This document shows, in pieces, positions 56,155 through 64,000 of a DNA stretch of 64,000 bases; within the stretch, counting starts at the first letter, position 1, and each line of letters begins with the position of its first letter. The position numbers were made by a program, and so were the translations under genes. Source of the DNA: Parasulfuritortus cantonensis (GTDB taxonomy: Bacteria; Pseudomonadota; Gammaproteobacteria; Burkholderiales; Thiobacillaceae). The notes under the pieces were generated by a model. That model was not told where the DNA came from. It saw nothing but the letters and a program-made list of their open reading frames with translations, and made no database searches. The stretch is from positions 1-64,000 of the forward strand of contig NZ_SJZB01000027.1 in assembly GCF_004337445.1 (NCBI RefSeq). Direction: 5' to 3'.

Positions 56155-58083
56155 CTAGGCGAGGCCGCCGCGCTTCAGGCGGCGGTACAGGGTGTTGCGG
56201 CTGATGCCCAGCCGGCGCGCCGCCTCCGACATGTTGCCGGCGCTCGCCTCCACGGCACGCCGGATGGCGACGGCGGACAGGCTGCGCAGGTCCTCGCCGG
56301 CCTCGCCGCCCGCCCGGCGCAGGCAGCGCGCCGGGGCGCGCAGTTCCTCGACCAGATCGTCCGGCAGGTGCGCCCAGCCGATGCGCGTCGCGCGCTCGTC
56401 GAGCAGGGCGCAGGCCGTACGCAAGGCGTTGACCAGTTGCCGGATGTTGCCAGGCCAGGCGAAATCGGCCAGGGCACCGGCCACCTCCGTCTCGAAGCCG
56501 ATCCGGCGGCCGGGTGCCAGGTCCGCCAGCAGGCGGTCGAGCAGGAAGGGGAAGTCGGTGCGCTCGCGCAGGGCCGGCAGCATCAGGGTGAGGCCGTTCA
56601 GCCGGTAGTACAGGTCGGCACGGAAACGGCCGGCCTCCATCTCGGCCTTCAGGTTGCGGTGCGTGGCGCAGACCAGGGCGAAGTCCACGGCCACCGGCTT
56701 GCCGCCGCCCAGCGGCGTCACCTGGCGCTCCTGGAGGACGCGCAACAGCCGGCTCTGCATGGCCAGCGGCATGTCGCCGATCTCGTCCAGGAACAGGGTG
56801 CCGCCATCCGCCTCGCGGATGCGCCCGGGCGAGCCGGTCCGGCGCGCGCCGGTGTAGGCGCCCGGCGCGTAGCCGAACAGCTCGGCCTCGATCAGGTTCT
56901 CCGGCAAGGCCGAGCAATCGACGGCGACGAAGGCCTGCTCCCGGCGCGGCCCGGAATCGTGCATGGCCTTGGCGAACACCTCCTTACCCACCCCGGACTC
57001 GCCCTGAAGCAGGACCGGGATGGCCTTGTCGAGGACCCGGCGTGCCTTGGTCACGGCGGCACGGATGTGGCCGCAACCGGTATCCAGGGCCGCCAGGGCG
57101 TCCGTCGGCGCCGCGGCCGGCACCGGCGCCGCGGCCGTCATGCGCAACACCCGCCCGGCCTCGACGCGCACGAACAGACGGCCGCCCCGGCTCGCCTGCA
57201 CCGGCATGATCTCGCTGCCGCGCCGGTACGCCCAGGCGAGCAGGTCCTCCAGACGCACGTGCAGCAGGCGTTCCAGGTGCTGGGCGCCGAGGTCGGCCGG
57301 ACGCAGGCCGAGTATCTCCAGGCCAGCCCGGTTGGCGCCGATCACGTAGCCGTCCTCGGACAGGGCCAGGACCCCCTCGGCGACCGTGCCGATGCCCTCC
57401 GCGAGGGGGTGGAAGCGCAGTTGCAGGTTGCCGCCGTGGCGCGCCTCGAAGAGGCCGTTCTCGATCATCTGGGCGGCCGAGCGGACCAGGCAGAAGGTGT
57501 GCGGGTGGTGCCGGCGATGGTCGCCGGAGATGTCCAGCACGCCCAGCAGGGTGCCGTCCGGCGCCGCCACCGGGGCGGCCGCGCAGGTCAGGAAGGCGTT
57601 GCGCTCCAGATAGTGCTCGGGGCCGTTGATGACCACCGGTTCGGCTTCGGCCAGGGCGGTGCCGATGGCGTTGGTGCCGCGGTAGCGCTCGGCCCAGGAA
57701 GCGCCGGGCGCCAGGGCGACGCGCTCGGCGCGGCTCAGGAAGGCCGAGTCGCCCATGGCCTGGAGCAGCAGGCCGCGGTCGTCGGCCAGGATCACCATGC
57801 TGTCGCTGTCGCGCGTCTGCCGGTACAGGTATTCCATCACCGGACGGGCGTGGGCGAGCAGTTCCTGCTGGCGCTCGCGCAGGCGGGCGAGCTGCGCGCC
57901 GCTCAGGTGCACGACCTCCGGCAGGCGGCCGGCCGGCATCAGCCCGGCGCGCAGGCTGCGCCGCCAGGAACGGGCCACCACCGCATCCACCGGCAGTTCG
58001 CTCGGAATGTCGCCGCTCTCCAGCAAGCGGCTGCGGGCCTGGCGCAGGACGGCGCCCGGCCCCTTGGGCTGGGTATCGAACAT
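56155..58083 (-). CDS. AcoR-type sigma-54-dependent activator
   Basis: This 642-residue regulator resembles AcoR (acetoin catabolism) activators: N-terminal GAF-like sensor (about 70-240, with [20 protein letters not shown]), a PAS-like stretch, an AAA+ domain ([28 protein letters not shown]) and a Fis-type helix-turn-helix ([24 protein letters not shown]). The sigma-54 contact loop reads GAYTGA, an accepted variant of GAFTGA. The start ATG 58083 follows GGAGGA. It is divergent from the aldehyde dehydrogenase gene, which has a sigma-54 promoter, so it is the likely activator of that gene. The inducing compound is unknown (acetaldehyde, ethanol or acetoin are candidates). Confidence 0.9.
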   Translation of the reverse strand: MFDTQPKGPGAVLRQARSRLLESGDIPSELPVDAVVARSWRRSLRAGLMPAGRLPEVVHLSGAQLARLRERQQELLAHARPVMEYLYRQTRDSDSMVILADDRGLLLQAMGDSAFLSRAERVALAPGASWAERYRGTNAIGTALAEAEPVVINGPEHYLERNAFLTCAAAPVAAPDGTLLGVLDISGDHRRHHPHTFCLVRSAAQMIENGLFEARHGGNLQLRFHPLAEGIGTVAEGVLALSEDGYVIGANRAGLEILGLRPADLGAQHLERLLHVRLEDLLAWAYRRGSEIMPVQASRGGRLFVRVEAGRVLRMTAAAPVPAAAPTDALAALDTGCGHIRAAVTKARRVLDKAIPVLLQGESGVGKEVFAKAMHDSGPRREQAFVAVDCSALPENLIEAELFGYAPGAYTGARRTGSPGRIREADGGTLFLDEIGDMPLAMQSRLLRVLQERQVTPLGGGKPVAVDFALVCATHRNLKAEMEAGRFRADLYYRLNGLTLMLPALRERTDFPFLLDRLLADLAPGRRIGFETEVAGALADFAWPGNIRQLVNALRTACALLDERATRIGWAHLPDDLVEELRAPARCLRRAGGEAGEDLRSLSAVAIRRAVEASAGNMSEAARRLGISRNTLYRRLKRGGLA

Positions 58084-58163
58084 GACAGCATCCTCCTCCT
58101 CGGATCGCAGGCTATCGGGACTTGCCGGCGGCTGGCAAGAGCAACCCCGGGCAAGGCGCCGCG

Positions 58164-58184
58164 ACTGTGTCATTTCGGGACAGT
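58164..58184. promoter_or_regulatory. Candidate upstream activator site of the sigma-54 regulator
   Basis: An inverted repeat ACTGT-N11-ACAGT (with internal TGTC-N7-GACA) lies about 100 bp upstream of the -24/-12 promoter, a normal distance for an enhancer-binding activator. Confidence 0.5.
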
Positions 58185-58266
58185 GTTCCCGGATGATACG
58201 TACCCGCCTGCCCGGAGGACAAGTCCTTCCGCTTGTAGATCAATGGCTTGCCGTCCGAGCGGCCGC

Positions 58267-58281
58267 TGGCACGCGGCTTGC
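58267..58281 (+). promoter_or_regulatory. Sigma-54 (-24/-12) promoter of the aldehyde dehydrogenase gene
   Basis: TGGCAC-N5-TTGC matches the sigma-54 consensus with exact spacing of the GG and GC doublets. Transcription should start near 58293, about 50 bp before ATG 58344. Confidence 0.88.
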
Positions 58282-58343
58282 CCCCTGGGCAGTCGTCCCG
58301 GCGCCGCGCCGGACGCATAACACCACTTCGTTAGGAGACGACC

Positions 58344-59864
<1,521 letters not shown>

Positions 59865-59877
59865 GCGTGACCTGAAC

Positions 59878-59902
59878 GCGGACGGGCCCCGGGCCCGTCC
59901 GC
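59878..59902 (+). other. Strong inverted repeat between the dehydrogenase and DUF779 genes
   Basis: An 11-bp G/C-rich dyad (GCGGACGGGCC / GGCCCGTCCGC) with a 3-base loop lies 13 bp after the stop. It has no T tract, so it is more likely an mRNA-stabilising or attenuating hairpin than a full terminator. Confidence 0.55.
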
Positions 59903-59921
59903 CCGGACACAGGAGGCATCC

Positions 59922-60290
59922 ATGACCGAACGCGTGGTGGCCACCGACGCCACCCTGGAGCTGATCGAGCGCCTCAAGGGCAAGCACGGTCCCCTCATGT
60001 TCCACCAGTCCGGCGGCTGCTGCGACGGCAGCGCCCCCATGTGCTACCCGCTCGGGGAATTCCTGGTCGGCGACGCGGACGTCCAGTTGGGCGAGATCGG
60101 CGGCTGCCCGTTCTACATGAGCCGGGCCCAGTTCGAATACTGGGAACACACCCAGCTGATCATCGACGTGGTACCCGGCCGGGGCGGCATGTTCTCCCTG
60201 GAAGGCCCGGAAGGCCTGCGCTTCCTGACCCGCTCGCGCCTGTACACGGACGAGGAATGGGCAGAGTTGAGCACGCGGCCGGTGGGCTGA
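59922..60290 (+). CDS. DUF779 family protein
   Basis: The 122-residue cytoplasmic protein belongs to DUF779: FHQSGGCCDGSAPMCYP (Cys33, Cys34, Cys41), EIGGCPFYMSRAQFEYW (Cys62) and a C-terminal GRGGMFSLEGPEGLRFLTRSRLYTDEEW. The cysteines could bind a metal or form a sulfide-based site, but no activity is established. The family is regularly found next to acetaldehyde dehydrogenases, and here it lies 57 bp behind one, probably in the same sigma-54 transcript. RBS AGGAGG precedes the ATG. Confidence 0.9.
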   Translation: MTERVVATDATLELIERLKGKHGPLMFHQSGGCCDGSAPMCYPLGEFLVGDADVQLGEIGGCPFYMSRAQFEYWEHTQLIIDVVPGRGGMFSLEGPEGLRFLTRSRLYTDEEWAELSTRPVG

Positions 60291-60300
60291 GGATCGGCGC

Positions 60301-61181
60301 TCAGGCTCCGCGGATCGGTTTCCAAACGAGCGCTACCGTCCGCCAGGCAGCCAGCATTCCGGCCTCGTTCGCTTGGCAGAATCGCCCCATATCAAGCATT
60401 GTCAAATCGCGAGGCGCCGCGTCAATGAAGCCGTCAAATAGTTGCTTAAGATTCTGATCTATCGTCCGTAGATCTGGAGCATATTCGATTGAGAAGAAAT
60501 ACTGGAGCAGCAAAACAGTTGTCGAATCCGATTTGCCCATATTCTGTTCTGGATTGGGTTGATAGTCAGATTCCACTCGGCACATCGGGTGGGGAAATTG
60601 GTGCTGACTGTTGTCCATGCAACGCATCTTTATTAGGCCGCGCGTAGGCTTGTCGTCACTCAGATAAACATCCTCCCTCGACGCCGAATCGTAGAAGTGA
60701 TGCATCCCATATATTGTAGATGAAGCAGGTCTACTTATAAGATGAGGAAATGTGTTTCTAAAATAGTAATCCCAAGACCTACCGTAGGTTAGTGAAACGG
60801 ATATTTTTTGCCAGGCCCCATTACCCCAAAGTCTCCCATATTTGATTCGCATATCGGGGACAATTCTGGGAGTAGCGCCTTGATATGGATATAATCGACG
60901 TCATACGGGCGGCACCCTTTGACCATTTTTCTAGGTATAGTTCGCCATCCAAACGCCCTCCTGTCATAAGCTTGGCCCATGTAATTTAGTGGAATTTTAA
61001 ATGTCATGCCCTTAAGCTTTGCACAGGCGCTCAGATCCTGAGCCTGTTCTATTGATATATAGTCTTCGTTGTTTTTTAACAACGACTCAACGATGTGTTG
61101 CTTTATTCTTCCCGAAAACACGATTGCCACGGCAATAGCAATCGAAATTACAGCCATTGCGATAAAAGCGATGCGTATCAT
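60301..61181 (-). pseudogene. Membrane-anchored protein of unknown function, frameshifted cassette gene
   Basis: Two overlapping frames form one product. The first (61181 down to about 60860) encodes an N-terminal membrane span (MIRIAFIAMAVISIAIAVAIVF) and a soluble region ending in VDYIHIKALLPELSP. The second continues DMRIKYGRLWGNGAWQKISVS in the next frame to the stop at 60301. One extra base in the run of four C/G at 60856-60859 would give a protein of about 293 residues. I do not recognise the family. Base composition is much lower in G+C than the chromosome, and the gene lies at the chromosomal end of the cassette array, 10 bp from the convergent DUF779 gene. Confidence 0.65.
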
Positions 61182-61330
61182 ACTAGCAAACCATTTAAAA
61201 ACTCATTTGACGCCTAAAATCGTGCGATTTCATAGCCACCTTTACCCTTCCAAGAAGTGAGATCGTCGATTCGGGAGCAATTGGTGAGATCGACTTTATC
61301 GAGCTATTGCATCCATCGGACTCTTCAACG

Positions 61331-61447
61331 GCTTAACAAGAGCACCATGAGATTGGATATGCGAATCGAACGAGGCTGTAGAAAAACATGACCTGATTTA
61401 AAAAAGCGATTCGCAGGAGGTAGCCAGCAGTGTGGATAGGGTTATTA
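61331..61447 (-). repeat. Weak attC-like site (cassette boundary)
   Basis: GCTTAAC (61331) and GTTATTA (61441) flank about 117 bp with an internal dyad TGCGAATCG/CGATTCGCA. The stop of the oxidoreductase gene lies in the right arm, as at the next site. The core is less regular than the other sites. Confidence 0.4.
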
Positions 61448-62035
61448 CCATTCTGAAAGCACGCGTTCAATACGCGAACAGAACACCTGAACCTCGCTTG
61501 GCGCGAGGCGCTCGGCTTTGTAAAGCGACAACATTTCAAACCGACAGGCAGGGGCACAGGTCCCTAGCAGAGCCGTCTTCAGTACCCGTTTTACTGGCTG
61601 CCGAAGTACCAGACGATCAACCCACCACGGCGATCCAAGCGAAGTAACTGCAAGCGCATTTCGAAGGAGGTTAAGTCTTGGCTTGATTGGACCAAAATCG
61701 GTTGCATGGTCGTAGGCGACGCCGGGAGCCCATACGCGGTCAAACCAGCCTTTCAGGATTGCCGGGAAACCAAACCACCATGTTGGGAAAACGAGAACAA
61801 GGGCGTGGGCGGAGAGCAAGCGGGCGACTTCGGATTGAATCGCGGTAGTGTCGAATGCCGGCGAATAATAGCTCAGGCGTTCGCTAGCCGTGAGGGCGGG
61901 CGCGAAACCAGATTGGTAAAGATCTTCGATCTGTACTTCGTGACCGTTGGCGGTCAATGTCTCGATAGCCGACCGGGCCATGGCACTGCACAAGCTATCG
62001 CTACGCGGGTGAGCGACGACGACTAAGCATTTCAT
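61445..62035 (-). CDS. Flavodoxin-fold NAD(P)H oxidoreductase (cassette gene)
   Basis: The 196-residue product has a flavodoxin-like fold of the NAD(P)H:quinone oxidoreductase/KefF-MdaB group: MKCLVVVAHPRSDSLCSAM, VQIEDLYQSGFAPALTASERLSYY, LVLVFPTWWFGFPAILKGWFDRV and LAVTSLGSPWW. It should bind FMN or FAD and reduce quinones or nitro compounds by two electrons. ATG 62035 starts the first beta strand; the in-frame extension to 62083 runs into attC. G+C is lower than the chromosome. As a cassette gene it lacks an own promoter. Confidence 0.85.
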   Translation of the reverse strand: MKCLVVVAHPRSDSLCSAMARSAIETLTANGHEVQIEDLYQSGFAPALTASERLSYYSPAFDTTAIQSEVARLLSAHALVLVFPTWWFGFPAILKGWFDRVWAPGVAYDHATDFGPIKPRLNLLRNALAVTSLGSPWWVDRLVLRQPVKRVLKTALLGTCAPACRFEMLSLYKAERLAPSEVQVFCSRIERVLSEW

Positions 62036-62058
62036 TGGCGGGACAGGGTGCATCTGCT

Positions 62059-62127
62059 GGCTAACGTCCCACATGCCCGGCATGCCCCGGCTTACTGGGG
62101 CATACCCGCTCGATGGAAAGGTTAGCT
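62059..62127 (-). repeat. attC-like recombination site
   Basis: GGCTAAC (62059) and GTTAGCT (62121) are complementary cores; between them the dyad ATGCCCCGG-cttac-TGGGGCAT folds a stem. The stop codon of the upstream cassette gene lies inside the right core, typical of gene cassettes. Confidence 0.75.
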
Positions 62128-62709
62128 GTCACTCGCGACCTCGGAGAATAGTTGATTGATGAGTTCGGCACACGTGCGCAACGTGTTTGCGCCGTGCATG
62201 TGGAGCGTACTGCTTCCATGGGCTAGCGAATTGCGAAGGTAGGGCATTGCCTCTACAAGCGTAACGGCATAATCAGCCACGGGCGCATCTTCTTGGATAA
62301 ACACGCCCCACTCTTGGCGCTCCTGCTCTCTTGCCTGAATGATAGAAAAGCCCGAATTCGTCACCGTGCCATCCTCGACAGCACGGCGCAGGAGATTCTT
62401 GAACGAGGCTTTCTCGTTGCCGGGGTAGCAGAGCTTGAGCGCAAACTCTACCGAGACATACGCCAGTAGCTCCGCCGTTACGTTGAACGGATAGTAGAAC
62501 CATGAGTAGGCAATCAGATTCTGCGCAGTAGCGAAATGACCGCGAACTGCTTCTGGTACTCCTTCGTGGAGCCGGACATCCTCGATAAGCGCGTACGTAT
62601 CCTCGGCTCGTAAGGGACGGAAATCACCAATAGCCGGGTCGAAGCGCGCGAAAGAACGCTGCCGCTCATCTGGCTCCATGAGTGTATTGAATGGCTTCAG
62701 TTGTTCCAT
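62122..62709 (-). CDS. Cassette protein with HEPN-like motif
   Basis: This 195-residue, mostly helical protein is of unknown function. Near the C terminus it has MPYLRNSLAHGSSTLH, matching the R-N-x3-H (Rx4-6H) motif of HEPN domains, which are often RNases in toxins and defence proteins or simple nucleotide-binding folds. Upstream helices contain AYSWFYYPFNVTAELLAYVSVEFALKLCYPG. No partner nucleotidyltransferase (MNT) gene is beside it. ATG 62709 is the only good start. HEPN is inferred from the motif and helical content only. Confidence 0.7.
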   Translation of the reverse strand: MEQLKPFNTLMEPDERQRSFARFDPAIGDFRPLRAEDTYALIEDVRLHEGVPEAVRGHFATAQNLIAYSWFYYPFNVTAELLAYVSVEFALKLCYPGNEKASFKNLLRRAVEDGTVTNSGFSIIQAREQERQEWGVFIQEDAPVADYAVTLVEAMPYLRNSLAHGSSTLHMHGANTLRTCAELINQLFSEVASDS

Positions 62710-62727
62710 TTGTGAGAGCCCATTGGC

Positions 62728-62793
62728 GAGTAACGTATCGATTCACCGGGCTGCGCGGCTTCTTGCGCAGGCCCGTTGGAATGACGGATTATC
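62728..62793 (-). repeat. attC-like recombination site
   Basis: GAGTAAC (62728) and GGATTATCC (62786-62794) are degenerate cores around the inner dyad CGGGCTGCGCG...TGCGCAGGCCCG. Position between two cassette genes supports the reading. Confidence 0.55.
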
Positions 62794-62803
62794 CATTGTG
62801 AAC

Positions 62804-63331
62804 TCATATCTTTATGTTTTCTCGATAGAAATCACCGTCGATCTCGATTTCTAGTGTCGAACCATTGACTGAGTGAAGCCGAGCTTTTCCATAGCGTTCG
62901 TTTGCCCAAATCGTGCGAACGAACTTAAAACCAAAAGGTGTATCTAGTTCCTTACGCAAAATAGTGAATGGCTGCGCAGTAACAAAGCCTGGGGTTCGCA
63001 TATAGATACGATACGTCACCGAATCGAGCGACAAAGAATCTTGTAACTCGCTGGCAACTGGATTAACCACTCCTAAAAACGAAAACAAAAACATTGGCAC
63101 TGACAGCACTGCGACGGCAAGAAACGTTAGGTAACGTGCGAAGCGGAGAGTGAAAGCTCTGCCGATAAACACTAGTGAGACAGGTATGGATACCGCCGCC
63201 ATAGCAAAGATCCATCCGTTTAGCGGTAAATACACGAGGCGAATTGAGTAAGGCCATTCGGATACGCCGTTCGCGACAAGGGCTGTGCTAGTAAGAAAGC
63301 ACGCTAGCGGAAGCCGAGTATTAATATGCAT
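62804..63331 (-). CDS. Membrane protein of unknown function (cassette gene)
   Basis: The 175-residue product starts MHINTRLPLACF and has about three membrane spans (6-25, 38-57, 65-92), followed by a soluble domain of about 75 residues (SELQDSLSLDSVTYRIYMRTPGF...). No known motif is recognised. It is flanked by attC-like sites and its A/T content is clearly higher than that of the chromosome, consistent with transfer. Confidence 0.65.
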   Translation of the reverse strand: MHINTRLPLACFLTSTALVANGVSEWPYSIRLVYLPLNGWIFAMAAVSIPVSLVFIGRAFTLRFARYLTFLAVAVLSVPMFLFSFLGVVNPVASELQDSLSLDSVTYRIYMRTPGFVTAQPFTILRKELDTPFGFKFVRTIWANERYGKARLHSVNGSTLEIEIDGDFYRENIKI

Positions 63332-63390
63332 AAGCTTTGAATTAACCAGCCCCTACGGCCATTCTATCAGGTTCAGTTAGATGAACGGTT

Positions 63391-63471
63391 AGCCAACGTC
63401 AAGGTTGAGGGGCGCGGAGGCAGCAAGCAGCCCTTGCTGGCGGAGCGTCCTGCTCGAACGCATTGTTGGGC
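63391..63471 (-). repeat. attC-like recombination site
   Basis: AGCCAAC (63391) and GTTGGGC (63465) flank 81 bp with the inner dyad CAGCAAG-cagcc-CTTGCTG and GGCGCGGAGG/CGGAGCGTCC-type arms. Read on the minus strand it begins GCCCAAC and ends ACGTTGGCT, as in classical cassettes. Confidence 0.8.
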
Positions 63472-63477
63472 GCACGG

Positions 63478-63792
63478 CTACAAACAAGCATCAGGCAAAT
63501 GCCCATTAGGAAGTTTCAAAATAGTGGCTTGAACAATTGTTTTTTCTTTATTTAGCACGAAGTCGATCTTTAACTTCTGATTGCAAACCAATCCCTTCGT
63601 TTGCTTGTAGCAGTAATGCTCTTTACACAGAAAACCCTGTTTCCGAAGGAAAGCCATAGCGTCGCTTTCTGACTTCCCAACCAACCGCCACGATTCCACC
63701 GCCGCCTCAAACTCTGCCGCATTTTTATACTGGGTATCAGCAGAGCATGCGCTAGCACTCACGGCCAAAACGGCGACCAGCAAGGCGCGCAT
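63478..63792 (-). CDS. Small lipoprotein of unknown function (cassette gene)
   Basis: The 104-residue product has a lipoprotein signal (MRALLVAVLAVSASACSAD, Cys16) and a mature part with four further cysteines (FLCKEHYCYKQTKGLVC and the final DACL) likely to form disulfides. The region KSESDAMAFLRKQGFLC is helical. I do not recognise a family. ATG 63792 is nine bases inside the cassette start behind attC, normal for cassette genes. Confidence 0.7.
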   Translation of the reverse strand: MRALLVAVLAVSASACSADTQYKNAAEFEAAVESWRLVGKSESDAMAFLRKQGFLCKEHYCYKQTKGLVCNQKLKIDFVLNKEKTIVQATILKLPNGHLPDACL

Positions 63793-63800
63793 GCGGTTAT

Positions 63801-63878
63801 GCCCAACGTCTAGCTTGCAGGGCGGAGGGGACCTGCAAGCGCAGCTTGCGGGCCGTCCCCTCGAAGCGAGGGTTAGCC
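63801..63878 (-). repeat. attC recombination site
   Basis: GCCCAAC (63801) and GTTAGCC (63872) are canonical cores with the inner dyads GGGGAC/GTCCCC and GCTTGCAGG/CCTGCAAGC. On the minus strand it ends ACGTTGGGC, the classical attC 3' end. It is the clearest site of the array. Confidence 0.85.
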
Positions 63879-63911
63879 CACACGCTCACAGTCTGCACCA
63901 TATGGCTGCGC

Positions 63912-64000
63912 CTATCGCGCAAGGTGGCCCTCGGAGACAATCTCACCGGTCTTCGCATCGATCATAAAATGGGCCTTCGTGCCTCGCTTGCCGGTATTTG
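63912..64000 (-). CDS. Partial cassette gene, PepSY-like C terminus
   Basis: Only the last 29 codons are visible before the window edge: a frame reading NTGKRGTKAHFMIDAKTGEIVSEGHLAR and stopping with TAG at 63912. The IDAKTGEIVS stretch resembles PepSY-type domains, but the visible part is too short for a firm call. Confidence 0.5.
   Translation of the reverse strand, partial: NTGKRGTKAHFMIDAKTGEIVSEGHLAR

Overview
The window is about 64 kb of very GC-rich bacterial chromosome (by eye well above 65 % G+C until about 60.3 kb). Gene families and gene order point to a betaproteobacterial sulfur-oxidising chemolithotroph of the Thiobacillus type. The main evidence is a qmoA-qmoB-hdrC-hdrB cluster, in which HdrCB replaces QmoC, together with a split glycine decarboxylase (gcvPA/gcvPB), FolE2, MetE/MetR, PilS/PilR and many cyclic-di-GMP proteins. 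The assignment is inferred from genes, not from a 16S rRNA; no rRNA or tRNA gene was seen.

Layout. 0-6 kb: a partial PilZ-like gene, a UPF0114 membrane protein, two periplasmic thioredoxin-fold proteins, a TolC-like outer-membrane protein with an HlyD-like adaptor, and mutY. 6-10.5 kb (minus): a DUF1631 / EAL-HDOD / HDOD operon preceded by what reads as a class I cyclic-di-GMP (GEMM-I) riboswitch. 10.7-13 kb: tex. 13-19.8 kb (minus): lipA-gcvT-gcvH-gcvPA-tpx-gcvPB-dgkA-PilZ behind a tandem glycine riboswitch and a good sigma-70 promoter. 19.8-26.5 kb (plus): xseB-ispA-dxs (isoprenoid precursors), folE2, an amidotransferase, a degenerate GGDEF protein and glucokinase. 26.5-30 kb (minus): pilS-pilR and two small conserved genes. 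30-34 kb: a pectate-lyase-like lipoprotein, a GT39-type membrane glycosyltransferase and a frameshifted SGNH hydrolase. 33.6-37 kb: metE and divergent metR with two dyad operators. 38-43.3 kb (minus): the Qmo/Hdr electron-transfer complex, closed by a strong terminator. 43.6-50.6 kb: an LTxxQ-type lipoprotein, a phosphoesterase, ppa, rpsT, murJ and a large heme/PAS/GGDEF/EAL/CZB signalling protein. 50.6-56.1 kb: the classical ribF-ileS-lspA-fkpB-ispH cluster. 56.1-60.3 kb: a sigma-54 activator (AcoR type) divergent from an acetaldehyde dehydrogenase and a DUF779 gene, with a clear -24/-12 promoter between them.

From 60.3 kb to the end the composition falls towards about 50 % G+C, and small unrelated minus-strand genes are separated by attC-like sites (GCCCAAC...GTTAGCC type with internal dyads). 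I read this as an integron gene-cassette array. Any integrase would lie beyond the right edge, or the array lacks one. The cassettes carry a flavodoxin-fold oxidoreductase, a protein with a HEPN-like RNSLAH motif, membrane and lipoprotein unknowns, and a broken membrane-anchored gene.

Two themes stand out. One is cyclic-di-GMP signalling: a riboswitch, EAL-HDOD, HDOD, PilZ proteins, GGDEF/EAL and a degenerate GGDEF. The other is lipoate and one-carbon metabolism under direct glycine sensing. Three genes (DUF1631, the SGNH hydrolase and the 61 kb cassette gene) are each out of frame by the same polarity, one base missing at or near a short homopolymer. That could be sequencing error as easily as biology.
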